Source of the DNA: Paremcibacter congregatus
GTDB taxonomy: Bacteria > Pseudomonadota > Alphaproteobacteria > Sphingomonadales > Emcibacteraceae
Length of the DNA: 64,000 nt
Direction: 5' to 3'
Assembly: GCF_006385135.1 (NCBI RefSeq)
Contig: NZ_CP041025.1
Coordinates: 3,565,501 to 3,629,500 of the forward strand
A program made the position numbers and the translations under genes. The notes below the pieces were generated by a model that was given only the letters and a program-made list of their open reading frames with translations, was not told where the DNA came from and made no database searches. Each line of letters begins with the position of its first letter. The first letter of the stretch is position 1. Positions 8,505 through 16,827 of this stretch are shown piece by piece.

Positions 8505-9302
8505 ATGGGCAGAATCCGACTGGTGACCTGGAACATCAACAGCGTGCGCGCACGCCTCGACTCCGTTGAAAAACTGGTCGATAAATATAATCCCGACGTG
8601 ATCTGTTTTCAGGAAACCAAGGTCCAGGATCATATGTTTCCGGGGAAATTCTTCCATGAACAGGGCTATAGCCATCATGCGATTGCCGGCCAGAAATCCT
8701 ATAATGGCGTGGCGGTGATGTCCCGGGTACCTCTGCTGAATATTGACCGCCGCGACTGGTGCGCCAAGGGCGACGCCCGCCATGTGGAGGTCACCCTGCC
8801 CGGCAATATCCAGCTGCATAATTTCTATGTGCCCGCGGGCGGCGACGAACCCGACCCGGCGATCAATGACAAATTCGCCCATAAGCTCGATTTTCTGGAT
8901 GAAATGACCGCCTGGTCCGGCGACCTGCCCAAGGATTCCCGCGCCATTCTGGTGGGAGATCTGAACATCGCCCCCTATGAAAGCGATGTCTGGTCCCATA
9001 AAAAACTGCTGAAAGTGGTCAGCCACACGCCGATCGAATGTGAAAAAATGAATACTCTGATGCAGGCCCATGACTGGTTCGATGTCATGCGTCATTTTGT
9101 GCCGGAACCTGAACGGCTCTATAGCTGGTGGTCTTATCGCGCCCGGGACTGGCGCGCCGCCGACAAGGGCCGACGTCTGGATCACGTCTGGACCAGTCCG
9201 GACCTGAAAGACAGCATGACGTCAATGGCCGTGTTGGAAGACGCCCGCGGCTGGAACAAACCGTCGGATCACGCCCCGGTCATGGTGGAAATCACTATTT
9301 AA
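8505..9302 (+). CDS. xth: Exodeoxyribonuclease III
   Basis: A 265-residue member of the exonuclease/endonuclease/phosphatase superfamily. Motifs in order are LVTWNINSVRAR (Asn metal ligand), CFQETKV (Glu metal ligand), YNGVAVMS, LVGDLNIAP (catalytic Asp and Asn), RLDHVWTS, and the C-terminal SDHAPVMVEI with the catalytic His. It repairs abasic sites and trims 3' ends in the cytoplasm. GAGGAAAC upstream of the ATG supports the start. It converges with the Trm112-type gene only eight bases away, with no terminator hairpin seen between them. Confidence 0.93.
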   Translation: MGRIRLVTWNINSVRARLDSVEKLVDKYNPDVICFQETKVQDHMFPGKFFHEQGYSHHAIAGQKSYNGVAVMSRVPLLNIDRRDWCAKGDARHVEVTLPGNIQLHNFYVPAGGDEPDPAINDKFAHKLDFLDEMTAWSGDLPKDSRAILVGDLNIAPYESDVWSHKKLLKVVSHTPIECEKMNTLMQAHDWFDVMRHFVPEPERLYSWWSYRARDWRAADKGRRLDHVWTSPDLKDSMTSMAVLEDARGWNKPSDHAPVMVEITI

Positions 9303-9309
9303 AGCGCCC

Positions 9310-9537
9310 TCACCCCTCATCCAGCGGACGGGCTTCTTCCACCAGCATGATGGGAATGCCATCCCGCACCGGAAAGGCCAGCTTGGCCTTGTCACTGATC
9401 AGTTCCCCGGCCGCCTCGTCATACCGCAGTACGGTCTTGGTCAGGGGGCAGGCCAGAATTTCCAGCAACTTGGGATCAACCTTCCCGAAATTGATTTTGC
9501 CGGAAGGCTGCTTTTCTGAGGTCTTTGTATCTTGCAT
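9310..9537 (-). CDS. Trm112 family protein
   Basis: A 75-residue small protein of the Trm112/YcaR type, with [20 protein letters not shown] followed by [17 protein letters not shown]. Eukaryotic and archaeal Trm112 activates methyltransferases; the bacterial role is poorly defined. Only one Cys (ACPLT) of the usual zinc-ribbon set is present, as in many alphaproteobacterial members. I chose the ATG at 9537 because the alternative TTG at 9579 would overlap the upstream LON-domain gene and add an unconserved tail. It is the last gene of the CnoX–LON–Trm112 run. Confidence 0.83.
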   Translation of the reverse strand: MQDTKTSEKQPSGKINFGKVDPKLLEILACPLTKTVLRYDEAAGELISDKAKLAFPVRDGIPIMLVEEARPLDEG

Positions 9538-9568
9538 CTTGTTGTGTCTCTGTCTTTCGTCTGTGTCC

Positions 9569-10258
9569 TTACTGGACAAATTTATCCATCTGGCCCGCCT
9601 GACCGCTGGTCAGGGCAAACCCCATCAGTTTTTGCATCAGGTCAACCCGGTCTGTCAGCGGCACCGCCTCCAGCAAGGCCTGCTTTTCCGCCGGATCAAA
9701 CGGGCATACCATCGCCAGGGCGTTGACCAGTTCTTCATCACAGGTCTTTTCCAGCACATCCCATTTCGGGCTCACCTCATACAGCTCCAGATAAGCCGCC
9801 GCCATATCCAGCAGCGTCTCCCGGTCGAAGGTCTCCGAATACAACGGCAGACCGCAATCCTCGTCAAAGCGATCATATCTGACCCGCAGCTGGCGAAAAG
9901 TTTGCTGCCGCGGCAGAACTTCCCCGATCACGTCATAACGGCTGAGGCCGGTGAGCAGAACCGACATACCACCATCATCGCGCTCGATCAGCTCTGAAAT
10001 CATCCCGACACACCCGGTCGAATACAGCGGTCGATTGCGCGGCGCCGTCCCTCTCTGATCATCGCCTTCCTGGACATCAAAGGGGGAGATCGACGGCTGT
10101 ATCATGCCGATCAGTCCGTTTTTCTCCCGCGCGTAATAGACCATATCAAGATAGCGGGGTTCGAAAATATTCAACGGCAGATGCCCCTTGGGCAGCAACA
10201 GCGCCCCGGTCAAAGGAAAGACCGGTATGGTCTCTGGCAAACGTTCCAAATCAAACAT
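9569..10258 (-). CDS. LON N-terminal substrate-binding domain protein
   Basis: A 229-residue protein made of a stand-alone LON_substr_bdg domain. Near the N-terminus it has [26 protein letters not shown] and later [17 protein letters not shown], both typical. There is no AAA+ or protease domain, so it is not Lon protease. It is probably a substrate- or client-binding factor. The ATG at 10258 has AGAGAGG just upstream and starts close to the domain. The nearby GTG/ATG further upstream is less likely. The gene lies between the CnoX-like and Trm112 genes, an arrangement common in alphaproteobacteria. Confidence 0.87.
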   Translation of the reverse strand: MFDLERLPETIPVFPLTGALLLPKGHLPLNIFEPRYLDMVYYAREKNGLIGMIQPSISPFDVQEGDDQRGTAPRNRPLYSTGCVGMISELIERDDGGMSVLLTGLSRYDVIGEVLPRQQTFRQLRVRYDRFDEDCGLPLYSETFDRETLLDMAAAYLELYEVSPKWDVLEKTCDEELVNALAMVCPFDPAEKQALLEAVPLTDRVDLMQKLMGFALTSGQAGQMDKFVQ

Positions 10259-10298
10259 AGCCACCTCTCTTAATAAAATATCCCCCAAATCAATCCTG

Positions 10299-11228
10299 TC
10301 AAACGAACAGCAGACTCGACAGTTTCTTGCGCATTTTGATGGTGAACGGGTCCATCAGGCCGGCAATTTCGAAAAATTTCACCAACTGCTTACGGGCGCC
10401 GTCATCCTGCCAGCTGCGGTCCCTGCGAACGATCTCCAGCAGGTGATCCGCCGCCGCCTCCTGCGCGCCCCCGGCCCACAACACCAACGCCAGATCGAAC
10501 CGCGCCTGATGATCATCGGCATTTTGCGCCAGCGCCTGTTCCAGACTGGCGGCATCGCCGAGCCCCGCTACTTGCGCCGCCGTTTCCAGCGCCGCCCGCG
10601 CCCCGAGGATCTCGGGGGCATTCTGATGCTGCTTCGGCGCACCATTGAGCACCGTCTCGGCATTCTCCAGATCATCCAGCCTGATCAGGCAGGTCGCCAA
10701 CCCGGCAATGGCCAGCATGTTGTCTGGTTCAGTCTGCATCGCCTGGGAATAAAGCGCCCCGGCCGAGGCATAATCCTCCGCCGCGCAAAATTCTTCCGCC
10801 TGGGCCAGCATCTGTTCCACCGGGGAGGGTTGCATATCCGGGGCATATTTGCTGAGAAATTCCTTGACCTCGGCCTCTGTCTTCACCCCGGCGAAGGCAT
10901 CGACCGGCCGTTGATTAGCGAAAACCACCGCCGTCGGCACTGACTGGATTTTCATCTGGGCCGCAAGCTGCTGGCTCTGATCAAAGTTAAGCTTCACCAT
11001 ATGGAGAGCCCCGGCCGCCTGGGTAATCATTTTTTCCAGTAATGGGGTCAGCTGTGCACAGTTTTCCGACCAGTCGGCCCAGAAATACACCAGCACCGGC
11101 ACCGTCATGGACCGCTCAATCACATCCGCCATAAAGCTGTTCATATCGCCGTCATGGATAACCGGCCCCGTGGTCGAGGCGTCTGTGGTGTGATCCGTTG
11201 AGGATGGTCCGGCAAAGTCCTGCATCAT
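10299..11228 (-). CDS. cnoX: CnoX-like thioredoxin–TPR chaperone
   Basis: A 309-residue protein. A thioredoxin domain (about residues 30–135) is followed by helical tetratricopeptide-like repeats (about 140–300), the YbbN/CnoX layout. The active-site position reads WSENC (residues 53–57), so the first catalytic Cys is Ser. The protein can hold a mixed disulfide but should not work as a normal dithiol oxidoreductase. CnoX protects clients from over-oxidation and hands them to GroEL/ES. AAGGA lies three to six bases before two adjacent ATG codons, so the start may be 11228 or 11225. It heads the run with the LON-domain and Trm112 genes. Confidence 0.87.
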   Translation of the reverse strand: MMQDFAGPSSTDHTTDASTTGPVIHDGDMNSFMADVIERSMTVPVLVYFWADWSENCAQLTPLLEKMITQAAGALHMVKLNFDQSQQLAAQMKIQSVPTAVVFANQRPVDAFAGVKTEAEVKEFLSKYAPDMQPSPVEQMLAQAEEFCAAEDYASAGALYSQAMQTEPDNMLAIAGLATCLIRLDDLENAETVLNGAPKQHQNAPEILGARAALETAAQVAGLGDAASLEQALAQNADDHQARFDLALVLWAGGAQEAAADHLLEIVRRDRSWQDDGARKQLVKFFEIAGLMDPFTIKMRKKLSSLLFV

Positions 11229-11330
11229 TATTCCTTATATTGAGTGTCCGGGGCGCACTATAAACCGAAATGGCCTACAGATCAAAACAACAGACCGATC
11301 ATCCGTCGATATTTTATCGTCACATCCGGG

Positions 11331-11840
11331 TTATAAACGGGCAAAATCGACCGTCACCGGATCGAAACCGCAGTGGCGGATAAATTTCACCAGGTCTGTA
11401 GATGATATGGTGGTGGTCGCTCCATTATGCAACGGGTGATAATTCAAAAGCGCCTGCGTCATCATTTCCTGATCCAGCACCACTGTCAGTTCCTGCTGAT
11501 GGTTCCGGGCATTGATCAGCGCGAACGGTGTTACGGCGCCGGGGGTCACGCCGAGCATTTTCTCCATCGCTGCAGCCGACGCGAAACTGAGCCGTTTTAC
11601 CGGCAGCAGGCCGGATTTGAACAGGCCGGCCATATCCAGTTGTCGGGTTTCTCCCATCACCACAAGCAGATAGTGACCCGCCTTGTCTTTCAGAAAAAGG
11701 CTCTTGCAATGACCGCCGGCGATGCTGCCGCGCCGGGCCTGACTTTCGGCAACGGTATGCAGCGGCGGGTGACGGTGGGTTTCGGTCTTGATTCCCAGTT
11801 CCGCCAGACAGTCGAACAATTTTTTTTCCCGATGCGGCAT
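11331..11840 (-). CDS. YbaK/ProX-type aminoacyl-tRNA editing protein
   Basis: A 169-residue stand-alone editing domain of the prolyl-tRNA synthetase associated type (PrdX/ProXp). Recognisable blocks are HPPLHTVAESQARRG, CKSLFLKDKAGHYLLVVM (with the conserved Lys), and TPFALINARNH. The family deacylates mischarged tRNAs such as Ala-tRNA-Pro in the cytoplasm. The exact specificity (Ala or Cys) cannot be fixed by eye. The ATG at 11840 has AGGAG six bases upstream. An upstream in-frame ATG at 11885 lacks such a site. Confidence 0.86.
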   Translation of the reverse strand: MPHREKKLFDCLAELGIKTETHRHPPLHTVAESQARRGSIAGGHCKSLFLKDKAGHYLLVVMGETRQLDMAGLFKSGLLPVKRLSFASAAAMEKMLGVTPGAVTPFALINARNHQQELTVVLDQEMMTQALLNYHPLHNGATTTISSTDLVKFIRHCGFDPVTVDFARL

Positions 11841-12020
11841 GAAGGCTCCTGTGGTCTTGCAAACGAAGAGGGTATTATATGGCACGAAACCTCATGTTTT
11901 TAGCGAAAAAAACCGGCGGTGCAAACAAATGATATTTTTTTTAATTTCCCCTTGATTTTGCATTCGGAACAGCTATTATCCGCCGCACAGTCACCAACGT
12001 GGCTTACTCTTTTTTGGAGT

Positions 12021-12095
<75 letters not shown>

Positions 12096-12130
12096 AAAAA
12101 TATCTTGACCCCACAAGATATTCTGCAAGA

Positions 12131-12152
12131 GCCACCTTCGGGTGGCTTTTTT
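12131..12152 (+). terminator. Rho-independent terminator after tRNA-Gly
   Basis: GCCACC-TTCG-GGTGGC forms a stable six-base stem with a UUCG tetraloop, followed by six T. It is placed 35 bases after the tRNA. Confidence 0.9.
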
Positions 12153-12180
12153 GCGTTTGGGCTCACGTCTTGCCGATATC

Positions 12181-14760
12181 CTAGAAAGTCTTTGATAATG
12201 ACAAGCCCCAGGTCCGTGGCCGATTGACGATTGGCGTATTATTCTCAAACCCCCGTTCCACAAACAAGCGGGCCCGCTCATCCCAGATATTCTCCACAAA
12301 GAATGACACCTCCCAATGGTCAGACGTAACGGAAAAACGCACCATACCCATGTCATATGCCGATGATTTTTCCAGCGGGTGTTTCTGCACCTGGCGGTAA
12401 ATAGCGCCCACATGCTGATAGGAGGCAAATATTCCACCCTCCAGGGCCGATGTCAGGGCAAAAGAATAATCCAATGAAAGAGAATAAGAAAACTTAGGTA
12501 CGCCCGGAACATCATCACCCTTTTTGGCATCAACATTGTCAACATCCTGAGAAAACTCCGCATCGGTATAAGAACCGCCCACGGTAATTTCGAGATTATC
12601 AAACGGAATAAAATGACTTTCCATTTCGATCCCCCGACTGACAGCCCCCCCGGCATTTTCCGTAAAGCCAAAACCGCTCCGCAAACGGCGGGTGCTCTGA
12701 ATATCCGACCAGTCAATATAGAAGACCGCCGCATTTATTCTCATCCGGTTGTTGAACAGGCTGTTCTTGGTTCCGATCTCATAATTCCAGATGTGATCTG
12801 ATTCATATTCCTGTGGCGCCTCACTCAGCCCAATTTCACTCAGGTCACCGCCGCAAAGGTCAGCCGGAATAAAATCATTTGCTCCCCCAAGACGAAACCC
12901 CCGCACAGCCTGAGTGTAAATCAGGTTATCAGGGCCCCATTGATACATCAGATGAAACTTGGGGTTAAGGCCATTCTTGGCGACCACGGTTTCATAGTCA
13001 GAATAGCCCCCGGCAAGAAACCCCGTCGACCAGATGGAATAATCCTGCTTATACTCGAAATAACGCAGACCGGCCGTAACCGTTAACTTCCCGGTCAGAT
13101 CATAACTGCCTTCCATAAAAACAGCCTGCTGCCTTTCGTCAAAAGTCAGCTGTGATTCAAACAAGATATCCTTGCGCCCGTAGGCCTCGCTCAGATTGCC
13201 ATTGGCCGCATCAAAGCCGTAAGCCGGCACAAATTGCTGATATTCCAGCTTCTGATCGGAATGAAAATATCCGATGATCCCTTCAAATTTCTCTCCCTTA
13301 TGCGACAGAAGCCTCGTTTCAAAGGAATAGTTCTTAATACCCGAGGTATTCTGAATATAGAAAGGTACCGGAACAAATCCATTCATCGGCAGGAAATGCG
13401 TGATGTCGTTAGTGTCAATAATACGCCGGTCAAACAGCGATAATGTACTGAAAACTTCCACATCATCATATTCGTAATTCACCGAAGTGCTGTAAATGGT
13501 AAATTTATCCTGATAGGGCTCGGGAACCTCACGGATCTGTTGCAAAATACCGGTTCCCTGATTGATATTGGCCGAAGCGCTGCCCCCCAAATGCGTATTT
13601 TGATGCAATATGGCCGCCGACCAGATCAGGTCCTCCCGGGGTTGAAACCGTAAGGCTATGCGACCGCCCTTTGTCTTTTCCGTATTAACATTCGCTTTCT
13701 GCAAGAAAATATTGTCAATATACCCGCCAAGATTTCGATCATAAGCTGTAAGACGCACCGCCATCTTATCTTTCAGCAATGGTACATTGAGCATGCCATT
13801 CAGGTGGCTGTTTGTGTCGCCCTGCTCCGTTGCTGAAAATTTTCCGGCCAGTTTTGCCGCCAACGTATTGATTTCAGGCTTTTTAGTCAGTATCCGGATC
13901 GTCCCTGACATGGACCCTGCGCCATAAAGTGTGCCTTGGGGTCCCCGTATCACCTCGACCCGATCGACATCGAACAGCTTCAGATCCGGATTAAAACCGT
14001 TATAAGCCACCGGAACCTCGTCAATATAAATACCAACAGTCGCGCGGTTACCCGGTTCATCTCCCGCCGTCACGGAAGTGCCGGCCGTGATGCCACGGAT
14101 CACAATCTTTTGCTGTCCCGGTCCCCGGTCAAGAAACGACAGACTAGGGATTACCCGGGAGTAGCCGCGAAAATCATCCGCCTCCAACTTTTCCAGCCGC
14201 ATCTCGGTGATCGCCTGAATACTTTGGGGGACCTGTTGCAGATTTTGCGAGCGCTTTGCGGACGTGACCAGAATTTCCTCCAGTTGCGGCGACAAATCCG
14301 CATCAGCCAATACGGCAAGCGTCTGCGTTTCACCCGTTATCTTCTGCTCCGGGGGCATTGGGTGGTCAGAGCCAGAGACCGGCGATATTTCGCCCCTTAT
14401 TTTCCGGGTCTCCAGTGCGTTGGGATTTTTGATAACAATAATGGTGCGATCATTGGTGAATTTATATCCTAGCCCTGTATCAGCCAGAATCATATCGAGC
14501 GCTTCCCTGACATCGAAGACGCCATTCAGGCTGCGGGACATCCGCACATTTCCGACAAGATCCTTGGGAAAATAGATCTGACATTTTGCCTGCAGGGCAA
14601 AGGACATCAGCGCCATCGATAATTTTTTATCCGTTATATGGAATTCTTTTTCTTTCGACGGGGACCCGTCAGCAAAGGGTGTCATGAAGAGCACGCCGAG
14701 AGAAAACACGGCAACCCATCTGATGACCATACAAACTGAATGTCTTCCCGGTGAAGACAT
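12181..14760 (-). CDS. TonB-dependent receptor with STN signalling domain
   Basis: An 859-residue outer-membrane receptor. After a signal peptide (about residues 1–33) comes a secretin/TonB short N-terminal domain (about 40–110; KKLSMALMSFALQAKCQIYF, YKFTNDRTIIVIKN). This is the part that contacts a FecR-type anti-sigma factor. A TonB-box-like EEILVTSAKR precedes the plug (PSLSFLDRGPGQQKIVIRGI, VEVIRGPQGTLYGAGSMSGTI), and then the 22-strand barrel ends in SLSKTF with a terminal Phe. It lies directly downstream of fecR and the ECF sigma gene, giving a FecIRA-like cell-surface signalling operon. The plug resembles receptors of the catecholate/sphingomonad type. The substrate is unknown, with siderophore or glycan/terpenoid compounds all possible. 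Confidence 0.9.
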   Translation of the reverse strand: MSSPGRHSVCMVIRWVAVFSLGVLFMTPFADGSPSKEKEFHITDKKLSMALMSFALQAKCQIYFPKDLVGNVRMSRSLNGVFDVREALDMILADTGLGYKFTNDRTIIVIKNPNALETRKIRGEISPVSGSDHPMPPEQKITGETQTLAVLADADLSPQLEEILVTSAKRSQNLQQVPQSIQAITEMRLEKLEADDFRGYSRVIPSLSFLDRGPGQQKIVIRGITAGTSVTAGDEPGNRATVGIYIDEVPVAYNGFNPDLKLFDVDRVEVIRGPQGTLYGAGSMSGTIRILTKKPEINTLAAKLAGKFSATEQGDTNSHLNGMLNVPLLKDKMAVRLTAYDRNLGGYIDNIFLQKANVNTEKTKGGRIALRFQPREDLIWSAAILHQNTHLGGSASANINQGTGILQQIREVPEPYQDKFTIYSTSVNYEYDDVEVFSTLSLFDRRIIDTNDITHFLPMNGFVPVPFYIQNTSGIKNYSFETRLLSHKGEKFEGIIGYFHSDQKLEYQQFVPAYGFDAANGNLSEAYGRKDILFESQLTFDERQQAVFMEGSYDLTGKLTVTAGLRYFEYKQDYSIWSTGFLAGGYSDYETVVAKNGLNPKFHLMYQWGPDNLIYTQAVRGFRLGGANDFIPADLCGGDLSEIGLSEAPQEYESDHIWNYEIGTKNSLFNNRMRINAAVFYIDWSDIQSTRRLRSGFGFTENAGGAVSRGIEMESHFIPFDNLEITVGGSYTDAEFSQDVDNVDAKKGDDVPGVPKFSYSLSLDYSFALTSALEGGIFASYQHVGAIYRQVQKHPLEKSSAYDMGMVRFSVTSDHWEVSFFVENIWDERARLFVERGFENNTPIVNRPRTWGLSLSKTF

Positions 14761-14872
14761 GCCCTTTATTTCCTTTCCCCATCATGCCAGTGTCCGGTTT
14801 TTTATTGATCGATGGCGGTTGCTGCCGCTATGGACACCTCGTGGTGTAAATGCACTTTTATTCTGTATTTTC

Positions 14873-15901
14873 TTATATCGTCTTTTCGAAGATCAAGGTA
14901 AGCAAGGGGGTAACCTGCACAACCTTGATTGGCAGCGCCGCCTCCAGTGCCTCAAGATAAGTGTCGACCTGTTTGGTATTAAATATTCCCCCGCCTTCAA
15001 TATTACCTACCGCAGCATCCACGATGATAATCTTGGAGGAGGTGTAATGATTGAGTTCGGCAACAATCTCGCTTAATTTCATACCGTCAAAAAAGAGATT
15101 CCCACGCTTCCATCCTGTTGTTTTAAGGAGATGTTCTTCGTCCATGACCTCGACAGGGTTGGAACTGGAATCAAGACGCATATGCTGTCCGATCACCAGT
15201 TCACTCCGAGGGGCCACCGCCCGTTCGCTATCCATCTCAAAAGGATTAACCTGGACAATTCCCTCCAGAACCGTAATTTCAACAACGGCCGTTCTCTGAT
15301 TGATGTTAAAGGCAGTGCCCACGGCCCGCACATCACCTTTCTGGGTTGTCACGACAAAGGGCCTGTCTGGGTCCTTGGCGACATTAAAATAAGCCTCCCC
15401 CCTGTTCAGTCTGACATGGCGACGGGCATCAGAGAAATTAACCACCAGCTCCGTATCCGTATTCAACAGGACCTCTGAACCATCAGACAATCTGATTGAA
15501 CGGCTGTTGTTATAATCGGTAGTATAATAATTATCCGGCGTTTCCACCAAAAGAGCCCCCCCTTTCACTAGAATAAAAGACAGCAACAAAGCCGCGGCCA
15601 GCGTCACTGCTTTTCTATAAAAGGCACTCGTCTTATTTTCCAAGGGTTTGCCCCGCGCCTCGATCAGGTGACTTAACTCGTCAGGCAGAGTTTCAGGCAC
15701 CGCCTTGTATACCCCGCTGAGTATATCAAAATCGTGGGATAAACCCAGAATATCGTCATAGATATCCCGGTGGTGGGGATTGCGCGCCAACCATGCCTGA
15801 AACTCTTCCCGGTTCTGACTGGTCGCCTCATTTGATTCCAGCAAAACGTGCCACTCAAAGGCCCTTTTTTTAGCCTGCTCAAACTCGCTCGTATTATACA
15901 T
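14873..15901 (-). CDS. FecR-like anti-sigma regulator
   Basis: A 342-residue inner-membrane protein. It has an N-terminal DUF4880-type cytoplasmic segment (FEWHVLLES, FQAWLARNPHHRDIYDDI), one transmembrane helix near residues 100–120 (VTLAAALLLSFILVKGG), the FecR domain (SDGSEVLLNTDTELVV, RGEAYFNVAKDPDRPFVV, AVGTAFNI) and a C-terminal STN-like domain. It would bind the partner sigma factor in the cytoplasm and the receptor's STN domain in the periplasm. It overlaps the end of the sigma gene by eight bases. It belongs with the receptor gene that follows. Confidence 0.92.
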   Translation of the reverse strand: MYNTSEFEQAKKRAFEWHVLLESNEATSQNREEFQAWLARNPHHRDIYDDILGLSHDFDILSGVYKAVPETLPDELSHLIEARGKPLENKTSAFYRKAVTLAAALLLSFILVKGGALLVETPDNYYTTDYNNSRSIRLSDGSEVLLNTDTELVVNFSDARRHVRLNRGEAYFNVAKDPDRPFVVTTQKGDVRAVGTAFNINQRTAVVEITVLEGIVQVNPFEMDSERAVAPRSELVIGQHMRLDSSSNPVEVMDEEHLLKTTGWKRGNLFFDGMKLSEIVAELNHYTSSKIIIVDAAVGNIEGGGIFNTKQVDTYLEALEAALPIKVVQVTPLLTLIFEKTI

Positions 15902-16487
15902 TTTTATCTGCTCTCACGCACTGTTGGGAAACGGTATATTCAATGGCCACATCGAATTTGATGACATTGTCATTTTTGATCATCAGGTTTGTCTTGCAAG
16001 TACACAATGCCTTGGCCAGATGTTTTTCCACCGTTTTCACTGAAATGGACATTTCCAAGGCAATCTCCTTATAGGACAAATTGTGGAACTTCCTTAAGAT
16101 AAAGGCCTGGCGGCATTTGGGCGGCAAATCTATGATGACTTCCGACAGCATCTGTAAATATTGTTTCCGTAAGTAACTTTCCTCAGGATTTAGTCCTGTA
16201 CTGTTTTTTTGTTCGATTTGTTCTTCTGCATAACTGGCATTTTTAACACCCCTTATGGTTTTGCGGCGGATATTGTCTGTCGCCAGATTATTGGCGATCG
16301 TGAAAATAAAGGCCCGCGGATATTCAATCGCCTCGATCTCCTTAATATTTTGCAACCGCACGAAAGTTTCATGCAAAATATCCTCTGCATCCTCTCTGGA
16401 CTGTATTTTCCGGTATAGAAAACGCCTTACCGAGGGGCCATACTCCCGGTAAAGAACCTCCACATACTCCCTGCTCTTTTTTAACAT
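15894..16487 (-). CDS. FecI-like ECF sigma factor
   Basis: A 197-residue ECF sigma factor. Region 2 reads YREYGPSVRRFLYRKIQSREDAEDILHE and continues through YPRAFIFTIANNLATDNIRR. Region 4 holds LPPKCRQAFILRKFHNLSYKEIA and the HTH SISVKTVEKHL. The order sigma–FecR–TonB receptor fits a FecI regulon that responds to a ligand at the outer membrane. AAGGGAGA upstream of the ATG is a good ribosome-binding site. The C-terminal 25 residues after region 4 are slightly longer than usual. Confidence 0.92.
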   Translation of the reverse strand: MLKKSREYVEVLYREYGPSVRRFLYRKIQSREDAEDILHETFVRLQNIKEIEAIEYPRAFIFTIANNLATDNIRRKTIRGVKNASYAEEQIEQKNSTGLNPEESYLRKQYLQMLSEVIIDLPPKCRQAFILRKFHNLSYKEIALEMSISVKTVEKHLAKALCTCKTNLMIKNDNVIKFDVAIEYTVSQQCVRADKNV

Positions 16488-16827
16488 TTTCTCCCTTATT
16501 TTTTATATTTTTCCCTCAACGAGACATTATTTAAACGTGTCAAAAAGTGATTTCCCCCATCTCATAAAAAAATAATTTTCAAGGCGGGGGTTTTTCCACA
16601 CGTCCCGCGTTTCAACAGAACATCTCAGGGCATCTTTGCTTTCATCCCGCGTCGTGAAAGGAAGACGTCCTGCCGGAACAATAGAGAACAACCTAACGGG
16701 AAGGAGGCGATGCCGGCAATTAAACTCTAACAGTTTCCTAAACCGATGACAAACTGGCCTTTCCCCGATATCGGAAACCGCCACTTCAGTCATTTTCCTT
16801 GAAAAATTAATATTTGGGAGGTTCAAA
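16488..16827. other. Divergent intergenic region between ECF sigma gene and large TonB receptor
   Basis: This 340-base stretch carries no convincing gene. An open frame on the minus strand at 16527–16826 has no family resemblance or ribosome-binding site. It must hold the promoters of both flanking transcription units, but I see no confident -35/-10 or FecI-type promoter. A GGGAGG ribosome-binding site sits at its right end. Confidence 0.6.

Noticed and set aside
9569-10258. Lon protease.
   Set aside because: Only the N-terminal substrate-binding domain is present; AAA+ and protease domains are absent.
16527-16826. Open frame of 99 codons on the minus strand before the large TonB receptor.
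   Set aside because: It has no ribosome-binding site, no family resemblance, and fills the promoter region of two divergent genes.
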